DNA of 64,000 nucleotides from Aldrovandia affinis (Eukaryota > Chordata > Actinopteri > Notacanthiformes > Halosauridae), in the NCBI GenBank assembly GCA_029706075.1, contig JAINUG010000108.1:1488001-1552000 (forward strand), read 5' to 3'. Of the stretch, positions 1 to 55,749 are shown piece after piece. Under the pieces are notes generated by a model. That model saw nothing but the letters and a program-made list of their open reading frames with translations, searched no databases and was not told the origin of the DNA. Every line of letters starts with the position of its first letter. The first letter of the stretch is position 1. Made by a program: the position numbers and the translations under genes.

Positions 1-775
1 CTAAAAATCTATTTATGTGAAGAATGAAAATGTTGCGTTAATGAAAATGAAAATGACAATACTATACTTTGTCCTTTCAAAGAAAACATATTTATATCAG
101 ATCCTTTTGTTTCAAAGGCCTGGGTTTAACACAAACCTAACTCTATTTATGAAGAATGAAAATCGTTAATGAAAATTAAAATGACAATAAACCTTTCAAA
201 TAAAAAATATCATGCCAAACTCATAGAATAATACCTGAAAATAATGAAATAAAACCAATAACCTGAGTGAAATTGAAAAAAGAACATGGCAGTTGTGTCT
301 GAGCCGGACTGAGATTTAGCGTGACAATTCTGTGCTTCACCAATCAATGGTCTGCAGGATTTCTAGCTCCACCCTTAGGTCCCTGTTCAGCTCACTAGTA
401 CCTAAACAGAGCAGTCGCTAAATTCAGCATGGGTACAGTTTGCTTGGTGGTGGAAAAAGCAACAAAACGTGGGAGCACGAATTGGTTACTGTGCCGTGCC
501 GTACCGTACTGTGCAGTGGGAAAACGGCATTAGATCCCTTCCCTCTTTTGTTTTTGTGTAACAGTTGGTTGTCAACTGGCCTTTTGTTTGTTCTCTGGAG
601 CAATATTTCTTTTGGGTTGATTGTTTGTTTGGGGAACATCTTCAATGTAGGTGTGGAGGGCGTTGGTCTCGGCAACATGGGAGTGGCAGGGTTGCCTTTG
701 TTTTTCCATGTTGTGGAGGCCTTTGGAGCAGGGAGACTTTCTGGGGGCAGGTTTGGCACTCTCACAGGGTGTGAG
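1..775. other. No gene recognised (left edge)
   Basis: AT-rich sequence at the start, then a GT-rich stretch. The open frames here (for example about 440-814) show no family motif, and opposing frames overlap one another. I see no supportable gene. Confidence 0.5.
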
Positions 776-779
776 AGTG

Positions 780-1970
780 AACTGTTGCCTGGAAGGTTGC
801 TCCAAAGGCCATAATTGATTTAATTATTATTTAATTTGTGCCAATCAGGTAATTGATGTGGAATTCAATTGACTGATTGGGTTTATGTGTGAGAATGTGA
901 ATTGTTTGGTGTTGAGTGATTGTGATTGGGTGAGTGAATGATAGACGGGTGATTGCCTCACGAGTCCCACCTGAGCCAGGCAGAAAGTAAGCCTATTTAA
1001 GAGCCGGTGGGGCAAGTGGGGATCAGTTAGTCATTCATGTGTGTGCGTCTAGTCCAGTCTAGTCTAGTCTAGTCGTGTGTGTATTGAGTGGTTGATTGTG
1101 GCATTCATGTGTGTGTTTTCAGAGTTGTTGTCTTGTCATTCGCGTGCGCGTGCCGTATAGTGTTGGTGTGGTGTCAGGTGTGACGTATTGTCGTGCATGT
1201 TCCCCCGCAAGGGGGTTTCCGTGTGTGGAAGTAGGAAGAAGGAATCTATGTTGAGTCCTGTGTGCGTTTGTCGAAAGTGCACTAGAAGTGTCCGGCTCTC
1301 TCCCTCGGTGTGACCGTGAAAGAGAGCGAGAGGGCACCCTGAAAGAGGGTCCGCCTCTCGCCCTCGGTGTGACTGAAAAGCGAGAGGGCACCCTGAAAGA
1401 GGATCCACCTCTCGCCCTCGGTGTGATTGGAAGATAACTCGCACTCGGGCAGTGGAGAGTGTTTCTGGACAATGGCCCGAGAACTCTCACTGTGCGGAGT
1501 GGCTAGGGTCTCTGTGTGTTTGGGGTAAAGGAGAACTCAGACTGGAAAGTTTGAGTGTCCCTGTGTGCATGGGTTTGGGAAGCACTTGAAAAGTCACTGG
1601 ATATGTGTGTGCCTGGGGAGGTTCTAGGGGAACTCTGGTCTGAGGAGGCGCGGTGTCTTGAAATATGTGTGGAGTGACTGTCTGTTTGTGTGTTCCTGAA
1701 AGGGGATTCCCCCCTCGGAGGAGGCAGGCTTTCGTTAAGTTTTGATTATTTTAGTTTGTTATTTTAGTTCATTGTTTTTGCCCGAAAGCTTCGCGGCAAG
1801 TAGGGTGAAGACCTTGTGTTTGTGTTTGTTTTATTTTAACCTGCTCTCCCACTGTCTCTCTCCCGTGTCTGGGGGGAGAGACAGAAAAAAATAAAGATCC
1901 GGTCCGTAGACCGGCAAACCACACTCCTCTACCAGTTCTTACCATCGGCTGCTCTGCTCCAGTCCAGGGA
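780..1970 (+). repeat. LTR-like block (possible solo LTR), boundaries uncertain
   Basis: The block is organised like a retroelement LTR read on the plus strand. A TATA-like CTATTTAA lies at 993-1000. After it come G/T-rich sequence with internal repeats and a polyadenylation signal AATAAA at 1890-1895. Next is a perfect small hairpin, CCGGTC-CGTA-GACCGG, at 1899-1914. I found neither a target-site duplication nor a second copy in the window. It could instead be another GC-rich repeat or an exon of an unrecognised transcript. Confidence 0.3.
1291..1432. repeat. Tandem repeat, 54-59 bp unit, about 2.5 copies
   Basis: Copies start at 1291, 1350 and 1404. Each opens with a TCC-G/A-CCTCTC-type head, followed by CCCTCGGTGTGA. 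The two full copies then carry GCGAGAGGGCACCCTGAAAG. The third copy breaks off after the CCCTCGGTGTGA stretch. They lie inside the LTR-like block. Confidence 0.8.
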
Positions 1971-1973
1971 TTG

Positions 1974-2507
1974 TCATGTGGCGTGTAACAGTAGGTTATT
2001 TATTTTGGATGTACTCATTAGACAGAATAGGCAGCACATGTTATTTGGGGAGTGCCTGCCTTGGAAGCCTGTTTGGTCTGGATTAATTAGATGTGTGATT
2101 ACTGATTCCATTATGTAGGCTAGTGCTTTCCTGATGATTTTTATGTCACCGGTGGTCAAACGGGGCAGCAATTGAAGCCTTATTGGGCTTCAGAAGTGAA
2201 ATTATAGCAGTATTCATATGTGGCTGAATAGTTGTGGATGTTTTTATTTCAGTGGTCATTCTGATGAATAATGGTGCTATTAATTACTAAAAGGTTTTGT
2301 AAATTCAGCAGGGTAATCTTCTGATCCAGGTGAAATGTTGTAGGGCATTGAAAAAATTGCTTTTTTGAATTCTTCTGTTATGGGTTGATCTGGTGTGTTT
2401 GCCTATTCATCTTGGTCAATATTGTCCAAGAATGGTTTGATATCTAATGGATTGGGTTCATTATCCGATTTGTATAATTTGCTATAAAAAGTTCAGAAAG
2501 TGTTGTT
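1974..2507 (-). pseudogene. L1-type LINE reverse-transcriptase relic (3' portion)
   Basis: Conceptual minus-strand translation shows L1-clade ORF2 signatures: a segment with MPYNISPGSEDYPAEF (RT motif around 'SPGPDGFPAEF') and further down LINPDQTGFQGRHSPNN. The frame is broken by stops. The continuation of the same element reappears at 2960-3105, beyond a Tc1-like insertion. Confidence 0.75.
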
Positions 2508-2509
2508 TA

Positions 2510-2957
2510 CAGTGCATTTGGAAAAGATTCAGACCTCTTCACTTTTTCAACATTTTGTTATGTTACAGCCTTATTCTAAAATGGATTACATTTATTTTTT
2601 CCTCATCAATCTAGTTTGGGAGTTTTGGAGAGTTCTTAGGATTTCATGGCTTGGTTTTTGCTCTGACATGCACTGTGAACTGTGGGACCTTATATGGACA
2701 GTTGTGTGCCTTTCTAAAGCATGTACAATCAATTGAATTTGCCACAGGTGGACTACAATCAAGTTCTAGAGACATATCAAGGATGATCAAATGGAACAGG
2801 ATGCATCTTGATCATACCATGTGTTAATGCACATCTTGTAAGTCGCTCTGGATAAGAGCGTCTGCTAAATGTTTAAAAAATCCATCTGAGGTCAATTTCG
2901 AGTGTCATAGCAAAAGGTCTGAATACTTATGTAAATGTGATATTTCAGTATGCACTG
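2510..2957. mobile_element. Non-autonomous Tc1-like element inserted in the L1 relic
   Basis: The ends form inverted repeats: CAGTGCATTTGG at the left, and the reverse complement of the right end reads CAGTGCATACTG. TA dinucleotides flank both sides (2508-2509 and 2958-2959), as expected for Tc1/mariner integration. The L1 reading frame continues on either side. No transposase frame remains. Confidence 0.85.
2837..2871 (+). repeat. SINE 3' tail (V-SINE/HpaI-type) inside the Tc1-like element
   Basis: The stretch contains the fish SINE/LINE tail core GTCGCTCTGGATAAGAGCG followed by TCTGCTAAATG. The same tail ends the complete SINE at 53487-53717. No tRNA-like head is visible here. Confidence 0.75.
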
Positions 2958-2959
2958 TA

Positions 2960-3105
2960 AGACCTCTGTAGTCTGTATGATATTACCCTGTGAGTCTTTT
3001 ATGGCTGGGATTAGTTTTTGCTGGGGAATTGAATCCCAACCGCAGTGGGCAACCTGCACTCTGGGCAAGTGTGGAATTGCGTTTTTGATGTATGATATTG
3101 TCAAG
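2960..3105 (-). pseudogene. L1-type LINE relic (upstream portion)
   Basis: The minus-strand translation includes AIKDSQGNIIQTTEVLQC, which matches the conserved L1 ORF2 linker before the RT domain ('I.D..G....D...I...'). It is contiguous with 1974-2507 once the Tc1-like insertion is removed. Confidence 0.75.
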
Positions 3106-3470
3106 TTGGCCTGTCATTTTGGATTTGCTCAGAAGGTGACTGGGACAGTTGAATGTTTAGTTCTTTCACAATTTTGAGAAATAACCCACTTGTTCAGAGA
3201 AAAATCCTATTTAAAAAAAAATAAGAGAATAGTTTTTGATGTGACTGTGTTTGGGGCAAAAACGACCCCGGGGGATGCAAGACAAATCTTGTGTAAAGGA
3301 TTATTTAGCTATTTATTTCCATCACACTTTTCTAAACATTACAAGTTACAATGAATTGTTCTAATAATTTCATTGAATTATTTATATTTGTAATAAATGT
3401 TATAAAAACTTGACTTTTTGACTCATCATTTTACAGACTGTGTATTCAAAATATTACAAAATTAAAGATT
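3106..3470. other. No recognised feature
   Basis: AT-rich sequence without a supportable gene or repeat boundary. Confidence 0.4.
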
Positions 3471-3475
3471 TAACT

Positions 3476-3646
3476 ACACTGTAAAAACATAGTTTTTCGA
3501 CTTCATTTAGTTTAGTTACCGAGCTACCTTAACGCAGTTAAGTTCTGGCGAGTTAAAATATCAAGTTTATTCAGAAACTTTGTATTTTAACTTGGCAGAA
3601 CTTAACTGCAGTAAGGCAGTGCAATACATTAATACAGTGCAAAGTT
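3476..3646. repeat. Small palindromic MITE-like element
   Basis: Arms of about 33 bp (3528-3561 and 3590-3622) are near-perfect reverse complements around the core CAGTTAAGTTCTG, with a loop of about 28 nt. Outer ends ACACTGTAA and TACAGTG may be terminal inverted repeats. The superfamily is not resolved. Confidence 0.6.
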
Positions 3647-3837
3647 CTAACACATGATTTATGAGGGAAAACGTAAAATTGACAAAAAGGTTACAAATAT
3701 CATGGTGGGCATATTGGTATCAATAAAATACACCTTTCAAGACTGAGGTTTTTGCCCAGAGGTTTTTGCCCATTTTGCCCAGATAGTAGGGGAATATGCC
3801 CCCTTTAAACAATTATATGTTTTGTACTGTAACAACT

Positions 3838-4088
3838 AAAATTGAGAGGATGGTTCGCACTCAGATAATAAGGTTCTTAGACTCAAAAAGTTATTTGTAG
3901 TCATTTGAATCCATTTAGGCACAGAGGAGCAGAAAACAAACGTTTCGGCAACTAGGCCTTCATCAGTGTGCATCACCTAGTTGCCTAAACGTTTCTGCTC
4001 CTCTGTGCCTAAACGGATTAAAATGACTGCAAATACCTTTTTGAGTCTAAGGACCTTATTATCTGAGTGCGAACCATCCTCTCAATTT
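3838..4088. repeat. Foldback element, arms about 110 bp
   Basis: From AATTGAGAGGATGGTTCGCA at the left to the matching AACCATCCTCTCAATT at the right, the 251-bp segment is an almost complete inverted repeat. The short central loop reads roughly CTTCATCAGTGTGCATCAC. No coding sequence is present. It behaves as a non-autonomous palindromic transposable element. Confidence 0.85.
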
Positions 4089-4099
4089 TTGCAATTATT

Positions 4100-5275
4100 C
4101 TATTTTGGTTATACGCACCTAACCTGCCTAATAAGATGTCAGACCGGTTGAGCACAATGGTATACACCCTTCTTTGTACTATAACAACAAATGTATCTAC
4201 TGTTCCAAACTTATTACTCAGGTAATATATATATAATATATAATATATAAAGGTATTGGCCTAAGCATGGTGAACATGTATGCATACTGAATTAATATCA
4301 AAATGCATTTATATCAATCACAAAAATAAACATCTTTCTTAAGGGGGGCGTTTTCCCCCAAACTACCCTATGCTTTGTATATGTGAGTAACCTGGCTTTT
4401 TTATCTACCCTCCAACCTCAGTAGCTGACTGAAGTGTACTGTAATTAGTCACTGGGTCATATAGCAGCAATTATTTCAGTTTTCAGTTTTGTCATGTTTA
4501 TTCCGAAACACATTTGATAATGGCCAACCAAAAAGGTCCCTTACAAAAATAACCTTCAATGTAAAAAGAAAAACAATCTATCAAAATCCTACACACAATA
4601 CTTTAAAGTGGCACTTCTTTTAATTTTTCGAGTTCCTGAAACATACCTGGAGTGGATTTGTCTGTATAACTACATGGGAAAAAGAGAGCCAGAAAACAGT
4701 TCAATGGTTATGGCACATATTTCTGCTTGAGGGGTTCCCTGCCAATGAATGCCCCACAGGTAAGGTGAAAACTCTTTCTGTGTGGCTCAATTCGTGCCTA
4801 CCACACGGGGTATGTGCCCACATACCTCTGCATAATCTCTCTCTACAATGTGATTCTACTGTAGTGAATGAGATTCTGCTGAACTAACTTGTGCAGAATT
4901 TATAGCATATTAATTTAAGTTTTGCTAGTTTGTTCCTTTGTGAAAATTGGATCAACATTTTTGACCATCAACATTCCTAGCCTTGATTGGAATTGATAGC
5001 CTCCCACAGTCCAAAGACATGCAGAAGCTAATTGGAGAGTCTAAATTGGATATGAATGGGTGAAGCTCCATTGTTATCTTGTTCTCATCAGTGCAATAGA
5101 CAGAAGAAAACATGATTTGTCAACAGATTTTGGGCCAATAATTTCATTTTATTCACCAGTTTGAATAGATTCAACTGAAAGAATGTACTGTATTATGTAG
5201 TTAACCAAGTACGTTATCAGAGGTATTTATAAATGTTTTCAAATTTGAAAACCTTTTTTTTCAAAAAAACATAAT
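4100..5275. other. Intergenic, mostly unrecognised; SINE fragment at 4999-5057
   Basis: The only recognisable piece is a short fragment with CTCCCACAGTCCAAAGACAT, the middle of the GGCGGCACGG-type SINE found complete at 29715-30077. The rest shows no supportable feature. Confidence 0.5.
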
Positions 5276-5279
5276 GTAT

Positions 5280-5285
5280 TTTATT
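5280..5285 (-). terminator. plg: plg polyadenylation signal
   Basis: AATAAA on the minus strand (TTTATT on plus), 31 nt beyond the plasminogen stop codon. It would give a very short 3' UTR. Confidence 0.6.
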
Positions 5286-5315
5286 CAAAAATTACTGATA
5301 CGCAAATGACTCAAG

Positions 5316-21638
<16,323 letters not shown>

Positions 21639-21699
21639 GGTGTGCCACTGACAGGCAATAGATACAGTCTCACGTTAACCAAGACAGTAAGACAAATAC

Positions 21700-24600
21700 C
21701 TAGATAGATACTTGCTCACCAGTCAATCATTGCCTTAACAAGGACAGAGGTCAAACTTTTCTAAATGTGCTTTAACCCCCAAAGTTTCCTTTTAGACCCA
21801 TAATTTACTCAATCTGATTAGTTGGCAAACTTCATGAGCAGAGTTTGTCCTTGTTTTTGCTTTAGTATTTTGATCATCTAAACAAACAAATGTCCACAAA
21901 AATACAGTTGTGTGTGCACACACACCCACGTGCGCACACACAAACAAGCACAAATTCACGCACACTCAGCTAAAGCTAATAGCCATAATATAAATTCAGA
22001 AATGTTTTCCAAACATTAGTACGATGATAAATTCCCAACTGAAACTAATATCAGTTATCTATATTTTATAAGATTGGTTAAAAGATGAACATACGATTAG
22101 AATTCCAATTCCCTTTTGGGAAAAAGATGTTTGTTCTGGGTCTGTCAATATTGACAGTTTAATATTTAACTGAAAAAGACCAATGTCTTCTTTGAAAAAA
22201 AGCTAAATTAACATAATTACAAAGCAGGTTAATCTTGTAATTGTGCTTTCTGTATTTATCTAAAATATCAGCAAATGTAAACTAAAATCCTGTTGATCTT
22301 TTTGCAAGATACATTCCATCAGAAATATTTTGTATACATGAATACTTAAATAAATTGGCATGAAAATAAAAAATGCATACCATTGCAGGTTGAGAAATTG
22401 ATGAAATATGAAAATATCAAGCAATAATTTTTGTAATAAACTTTTCTTAACGTCAGACAGTAAACAAAGCCTATTCCTTACAACAATAATGGTCGTACTA
22501 CAGCCCTATACATGTATTAAATAAATTACAAACACAAGGAGGCTATGATGCTTCAACCAATCAGTGAATTCTCCATAAAATGTGAGGTTTTGTTACAGAC
22601 ATGGTCCATTCCAATTACCTTTAATTGTGGCTTGGGAAAACTCTAGAAGCCTACATTTGATGGGATTGCGGTAGCTTAAATGTGAAATGGATTCAATGTT
22701 CAAACATACTTTGGTACTTTGCACTTTGGTCCCTGCGTACCGTTGCCTTATATGTGTTTAGCTGGTGACGGGACCTTTCAGCCAGTTACTGCAGTTTGTC
22801 CGACACTAGAGAATGGGATTTGTGATAGCTGGTCATATCCTGGAAGGTCAATCAGCAAGCAACACACTGCAACACCAGGACACAAATTAAATAAAAGTAA
22901 CTTAGAACGACAAAGACAAACATACATTCCCACCCACTGTAAAAAAACAAAAACAACTCCTGCTGTTATTTTTGAAGATGATGAAGATATGTTGTTAGCC
23001 TACATTGCAAAACATCACTCATGGTAAGAGGCAGGCTACTGGTATTATAGCATTCTGTGGGCAGGGTTTACAAAGTCCTAGAACAGTCATATTGCACTCA
23101 TTTATTCACTCTATCATCCAAAATACCAAAGGTTTGTCTTGGGTGAATTTCAATGCAATTTAGCAACACTGGACCGATTAATAATCATCATCGTCAGGGA
23201 CGTCCTGCAGCCAGGGGGGTACGGGGGTATAGGGGGTAGGAAAAATGTTTTTGTATAGGGGGTACGAAAAGTTATATGGTACCTATGATACCAATAGCTA
23301 GAATTCAGGAAAAGGAGATGGAGAGGGGGCTTGACAAGTGTACAACACCATTGTAACGTATGCAGCCTGCTGTTTTAACATTTGTATTCATAAAATGTAT
23401 ATGAAATGTGCCCACTTTTTATATCAAAATTGCACAAAAGTTAGGGGGCACGTACCCCCTCATTTTGAATGGACATGACGTCACTGTAATCATCATCAGG
23501 TGAACATAAATCGCGTGCGTGCCTAAGGTATAGGGTAGGACCAGAAGTCACGGTTTGGCCGTTTTGAACAGCGTGTCCTGATAAAATGCTGAAAATGCCT
23601 AAATGTCCCGGTTTCCAGCTTGCCCCAACATGTAGTATTACGGTACGCGCATTCTGCACGGCTGTGATTACATTCTACCCTCAACAGCTGGTCCATGATC
23701 AGGCCTATTGGCCCCCTTATGATTTTTAACCAATGAAGAACACACAATAAAACAGACCCTGAGCCAGTTAATTGGAGCACAATGTATGTACACCTTGAGC
23801 ATGTGCACTGACCGAGGACCGTAAGAAAAAAATCATATCCGTCACTGTCAGACATCCCATCTCGTTAAAATGACGAAATGCGGATTTAATATAGAGCTTC
23901 AAAGTGCCTGTCAAAAAATGTGATCTGTTGAGGAACAACACCCTACTGTATTTTTTTGTTTTTCCTGTCCCGGTTTTAGGTTTTGAAAATATGTTCACCT
24001 TAGTAAGGTCTTTTTTAGGCTACATTAAAAGGCAGTGCGATGTAAAAAAAACATTTGACATTTTTAACAAGTAGAATCTAGAATAACACTATTGTGCGGC
24101 CACATCACATCGCATTTGTGTTCGGTACGAATGTCACTTGTGTTTTTATCTGTGCTGCCGCCGAAACTGGCACCGCTTGGCGCCGCTCTTGCTGAGAAAG
24201 AGGCTTATTGCTGGACAACAACTTGCAATTAATTTATCTGTGTTATACATTGAAAAAAAATTGAGCATTTCAAAATAATAATAATTATACTATACTATAC
24301 AATTTAGAGTAATACACAAAGGAAAAAGTACAATCATATGCTATTTTAATAAACCCATGACGTCGCGAAATGTTTACAGTTACTGTAACTAATAACGACG
24401 GATGAAACGTTGTGCATTCCAGTGCACTAGCGTTAGGAGACTAGGGAAACAAGAAAATATGAAGCAGCAATTGAATGATTCATTAAGTTAAATCGAAAGG
24501 TAAGGCTTGTTTTCCTTACGAAATGTATTTAGAATGTTTGTATCACTGCTGAATTAAACAATACTAAGATGGTTCAGGCTTTACAGATTTTTAGTATTCA

Positions 24601-25030
24601 TCTGCTTTGATTAAATATTCCCTACTTTAGATTTTTTCTTTTTTCTTTAAAAACGTCTTTGAATTGTATGTGTTTGTTGAAAACAACTTTATTCACCAGT
24701 GCAGGGCGTCAGCTGTATAACTGCTTGAGTGCAAAATCAATAGTGCTTTATGTAGCCTACATTTTCCAGGCGTTTTTTTTTTTTTTCAAAGTTACATCCG
24801 CCATTTCATAGCTGCAGTAAATAACCAACTATTGCATATGCTTATTTTCAGTCCATTTCAGTGAGTTTTTAGTTTTTTTTTTAGAGAATTATTGTACATG
24901 TTGTAGTAATGTTACATTCTGTGCAAAGAGTCATGGTGTCTTAACCTTTGCCAGTGCATATACTGTAGCAAATTAATAAATCAGTTAGGTTTCTGTGTAT
25001 CAATATCTCAGCACATATTCCTCTCCTTTT
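21700..25030. other. Head-to-head intergenic region between plg and the TCP10-like gene
   Basis: The region is about 3.4 kb and mostly AT-rich, with a CA-rich simple stretch near 21905-21965 and G-rich GGGGGTACG-type sequence near 23215-23275. Open frames at 22719-23027 and 23441-23998 show no family motif. Promoters for both divergent genes should lie here, but I see no core element I can defend. Confidence 0.45.
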
Positions 25031-25206
25031 TGCAGTGAATCCCGCATGACTTAAGTGTGATAAGGACAGGAGGGATGGCAGCTGTGATTAATCAGCAATC
25101 ATAAGGCTACAGTTACAAATCCCCTTCCCCCACTCACCTTCAAACAAAGAAACACATAGCAAATAATGTTCGCAGAAATACCAAATGATAAAAGTTTCTC
25201 AAGACA

Positions 25207-54148
<28,942 letters not shown>

Positions 54149-54368
54149 ACATCAGACTGAATGGACTTTTTTGAGAAGTGTTTAAATCTATGATTTAAAT
54201 ACTAAATATTGTATGCTATATTTTTGCAACATCCAATTCTTCCTTTTCTTAGAATTTATTAGGCCTAATTTATTTGCCAATATAAAAACATTTTAATTTC
54301 TGCAGGACGTGTATTTTTTTTACAAAAAATTATAAATTCAATTGTAGGTTTTTACATAAAGATGTGTC

Positions 54369-54374
54369 AATAAA
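54369..54374 (+). terminator. tcp10: TCP10-like polyadenylation signal
   Basis: AATAAA 221 nt after the stop codon, in T-rich sequence. Confidence 0.65.
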
Positions 54375-54399
54375 TCTGTCAATCAATAACTATCCATGC

Positions 54400-55485
54400 A
54401 AAAGCCTTATTGTATATTATTTCATTCTTAATAATTTTGCTAAATATGGCTGTAACAACCTGTCTATAAAGTCATTTTAGAATATGAACTACATGTCTTT
54501 GTTTTTATAATTCTATATACACAATTAAAAAGACAAAAATAATTGTTACATTTGACATAAATGAAAAATAGCCTAGTTTATTGCAGTCAAATGACATCGC
54601 GTGTTTGCGCCTCACTTCTGGCAGACCAATACAGTGCTGCATTCTCTATTTTCAACATTAAACAGAGAAATAACTGCACAACTGCTACCTCTGTATCAAC
54701 GAGAACCTAAGGTTGCACAGAATGCCTTATTATTTATGAGATCCTCACCTTTATCTTACCTCTCACAGAAGAGTGATACACAGGCATGGGCCTCACCTTG
54801 TGACCTTTCAACCTGCTGTTGACATCAGCGTACAGTTTCTGGTTTCATTTGATGAGAAAAGCATTTGAAATGTCCTTTCACTCATTCCAAATATGCCTTT
54901 AACCCTAAAACGGTACTAGTGAACTATGCATCTAAAGATTATATATCAAGTACATGCAGTAAAAAAGAACGTCTCCTATTCCATGACACTTATCACAAAG
55001 ACTAAGGTTTCCTTGCAAAATTTCCAACCTGGCAAACTAAGGTGGCTGCTACACATTAGTGGTTGAGGTGAATTTCACCCCTTCATTGTAAAAGTGGTTT
55101 GAGATCATGAAATAAAAGGTGCTGTATACATGCAATCCATTATTATTGTGTCAACATCTGTGCTGCTACTGAATGCAAACTGTGTGATTTGGATTTTTTC
55201 AGAGGAATTCTCATAAATAGCCAGAAAATTGCAGTCGTGCTTCAAACCTCAGTGATTATGAACATAGTCTGAGGGCATAGGTTTGGTGTACTGTTCAGCT
55301 GACAAGTTTCAGTGAACACCTGCAGTATACTTACATCATGTAGTTTATTTAAATAGCTTCTGTGGAGACTCCAATATGGAAGCAGTATTTGCCTCGAGAC
55401 CAAAGTGCATTTTACCTTGTACTGTAACCATGGTCTACTGTGTACAATGTGACTCATAACAAACAAATGATATTGTGCATTTTTA
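54400..55485. other. Convergent intergenic region
   Basis: About 1.1 kb between the 3' ends of the TCP10-like gene and ttll2. No gene or repeat boundary is recognised. Confidence 0.45.
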
Positions 55486-55491
55486 AAGAGG

Positions 55492-55497
55492 TTTATT
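55492..55497 (-). terminator. ttll2: Candidate ttll2 polyadenylation signal
   Basis: AATAAA on the minus strand, about 250 nt beyond the ttll2 stop codon. Confidence 0.5.
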
Positions 55498-55749
55498 AAA
55501 AACCGATTTAGCATACAGTACACTGAGCCTCAGAAGCATATGTTGTCTCCTGTGGCTTTCTTGAGAGTAAAATAATAAGTCGTACAATATAAGTCTTACC
55601 AAAGTTCTTAGGTTATTTATCAGAAAATAGAGCTCTGACATGCAACCACCTTGTGGATCAACACTCACTAAGGAGAGGTGGGTTCCTGGGCCCCCGAATC
55701 AATGATCTGAAGCTATCCTGTTCCACATACCTGTCCAGGTCACGCTCCT

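Noticed and set aside
424-814. Overlapping open frames on both strands near the left edge
   Set aside because: No recognisable domain and mutually exclusive frames in low-complexity G/T-rich sequence.
21640-21760. GTTAAC in the plg upstream region as a liver HNF1 site
   Set aside because: Only a half-site is present, and such short matches are expected by chance.
22719-23027. Plus-strand open frame in the plg to TCP10-like intergenic region
   Set aside because: No motif, no splice context and no neighbouring exon that fits.
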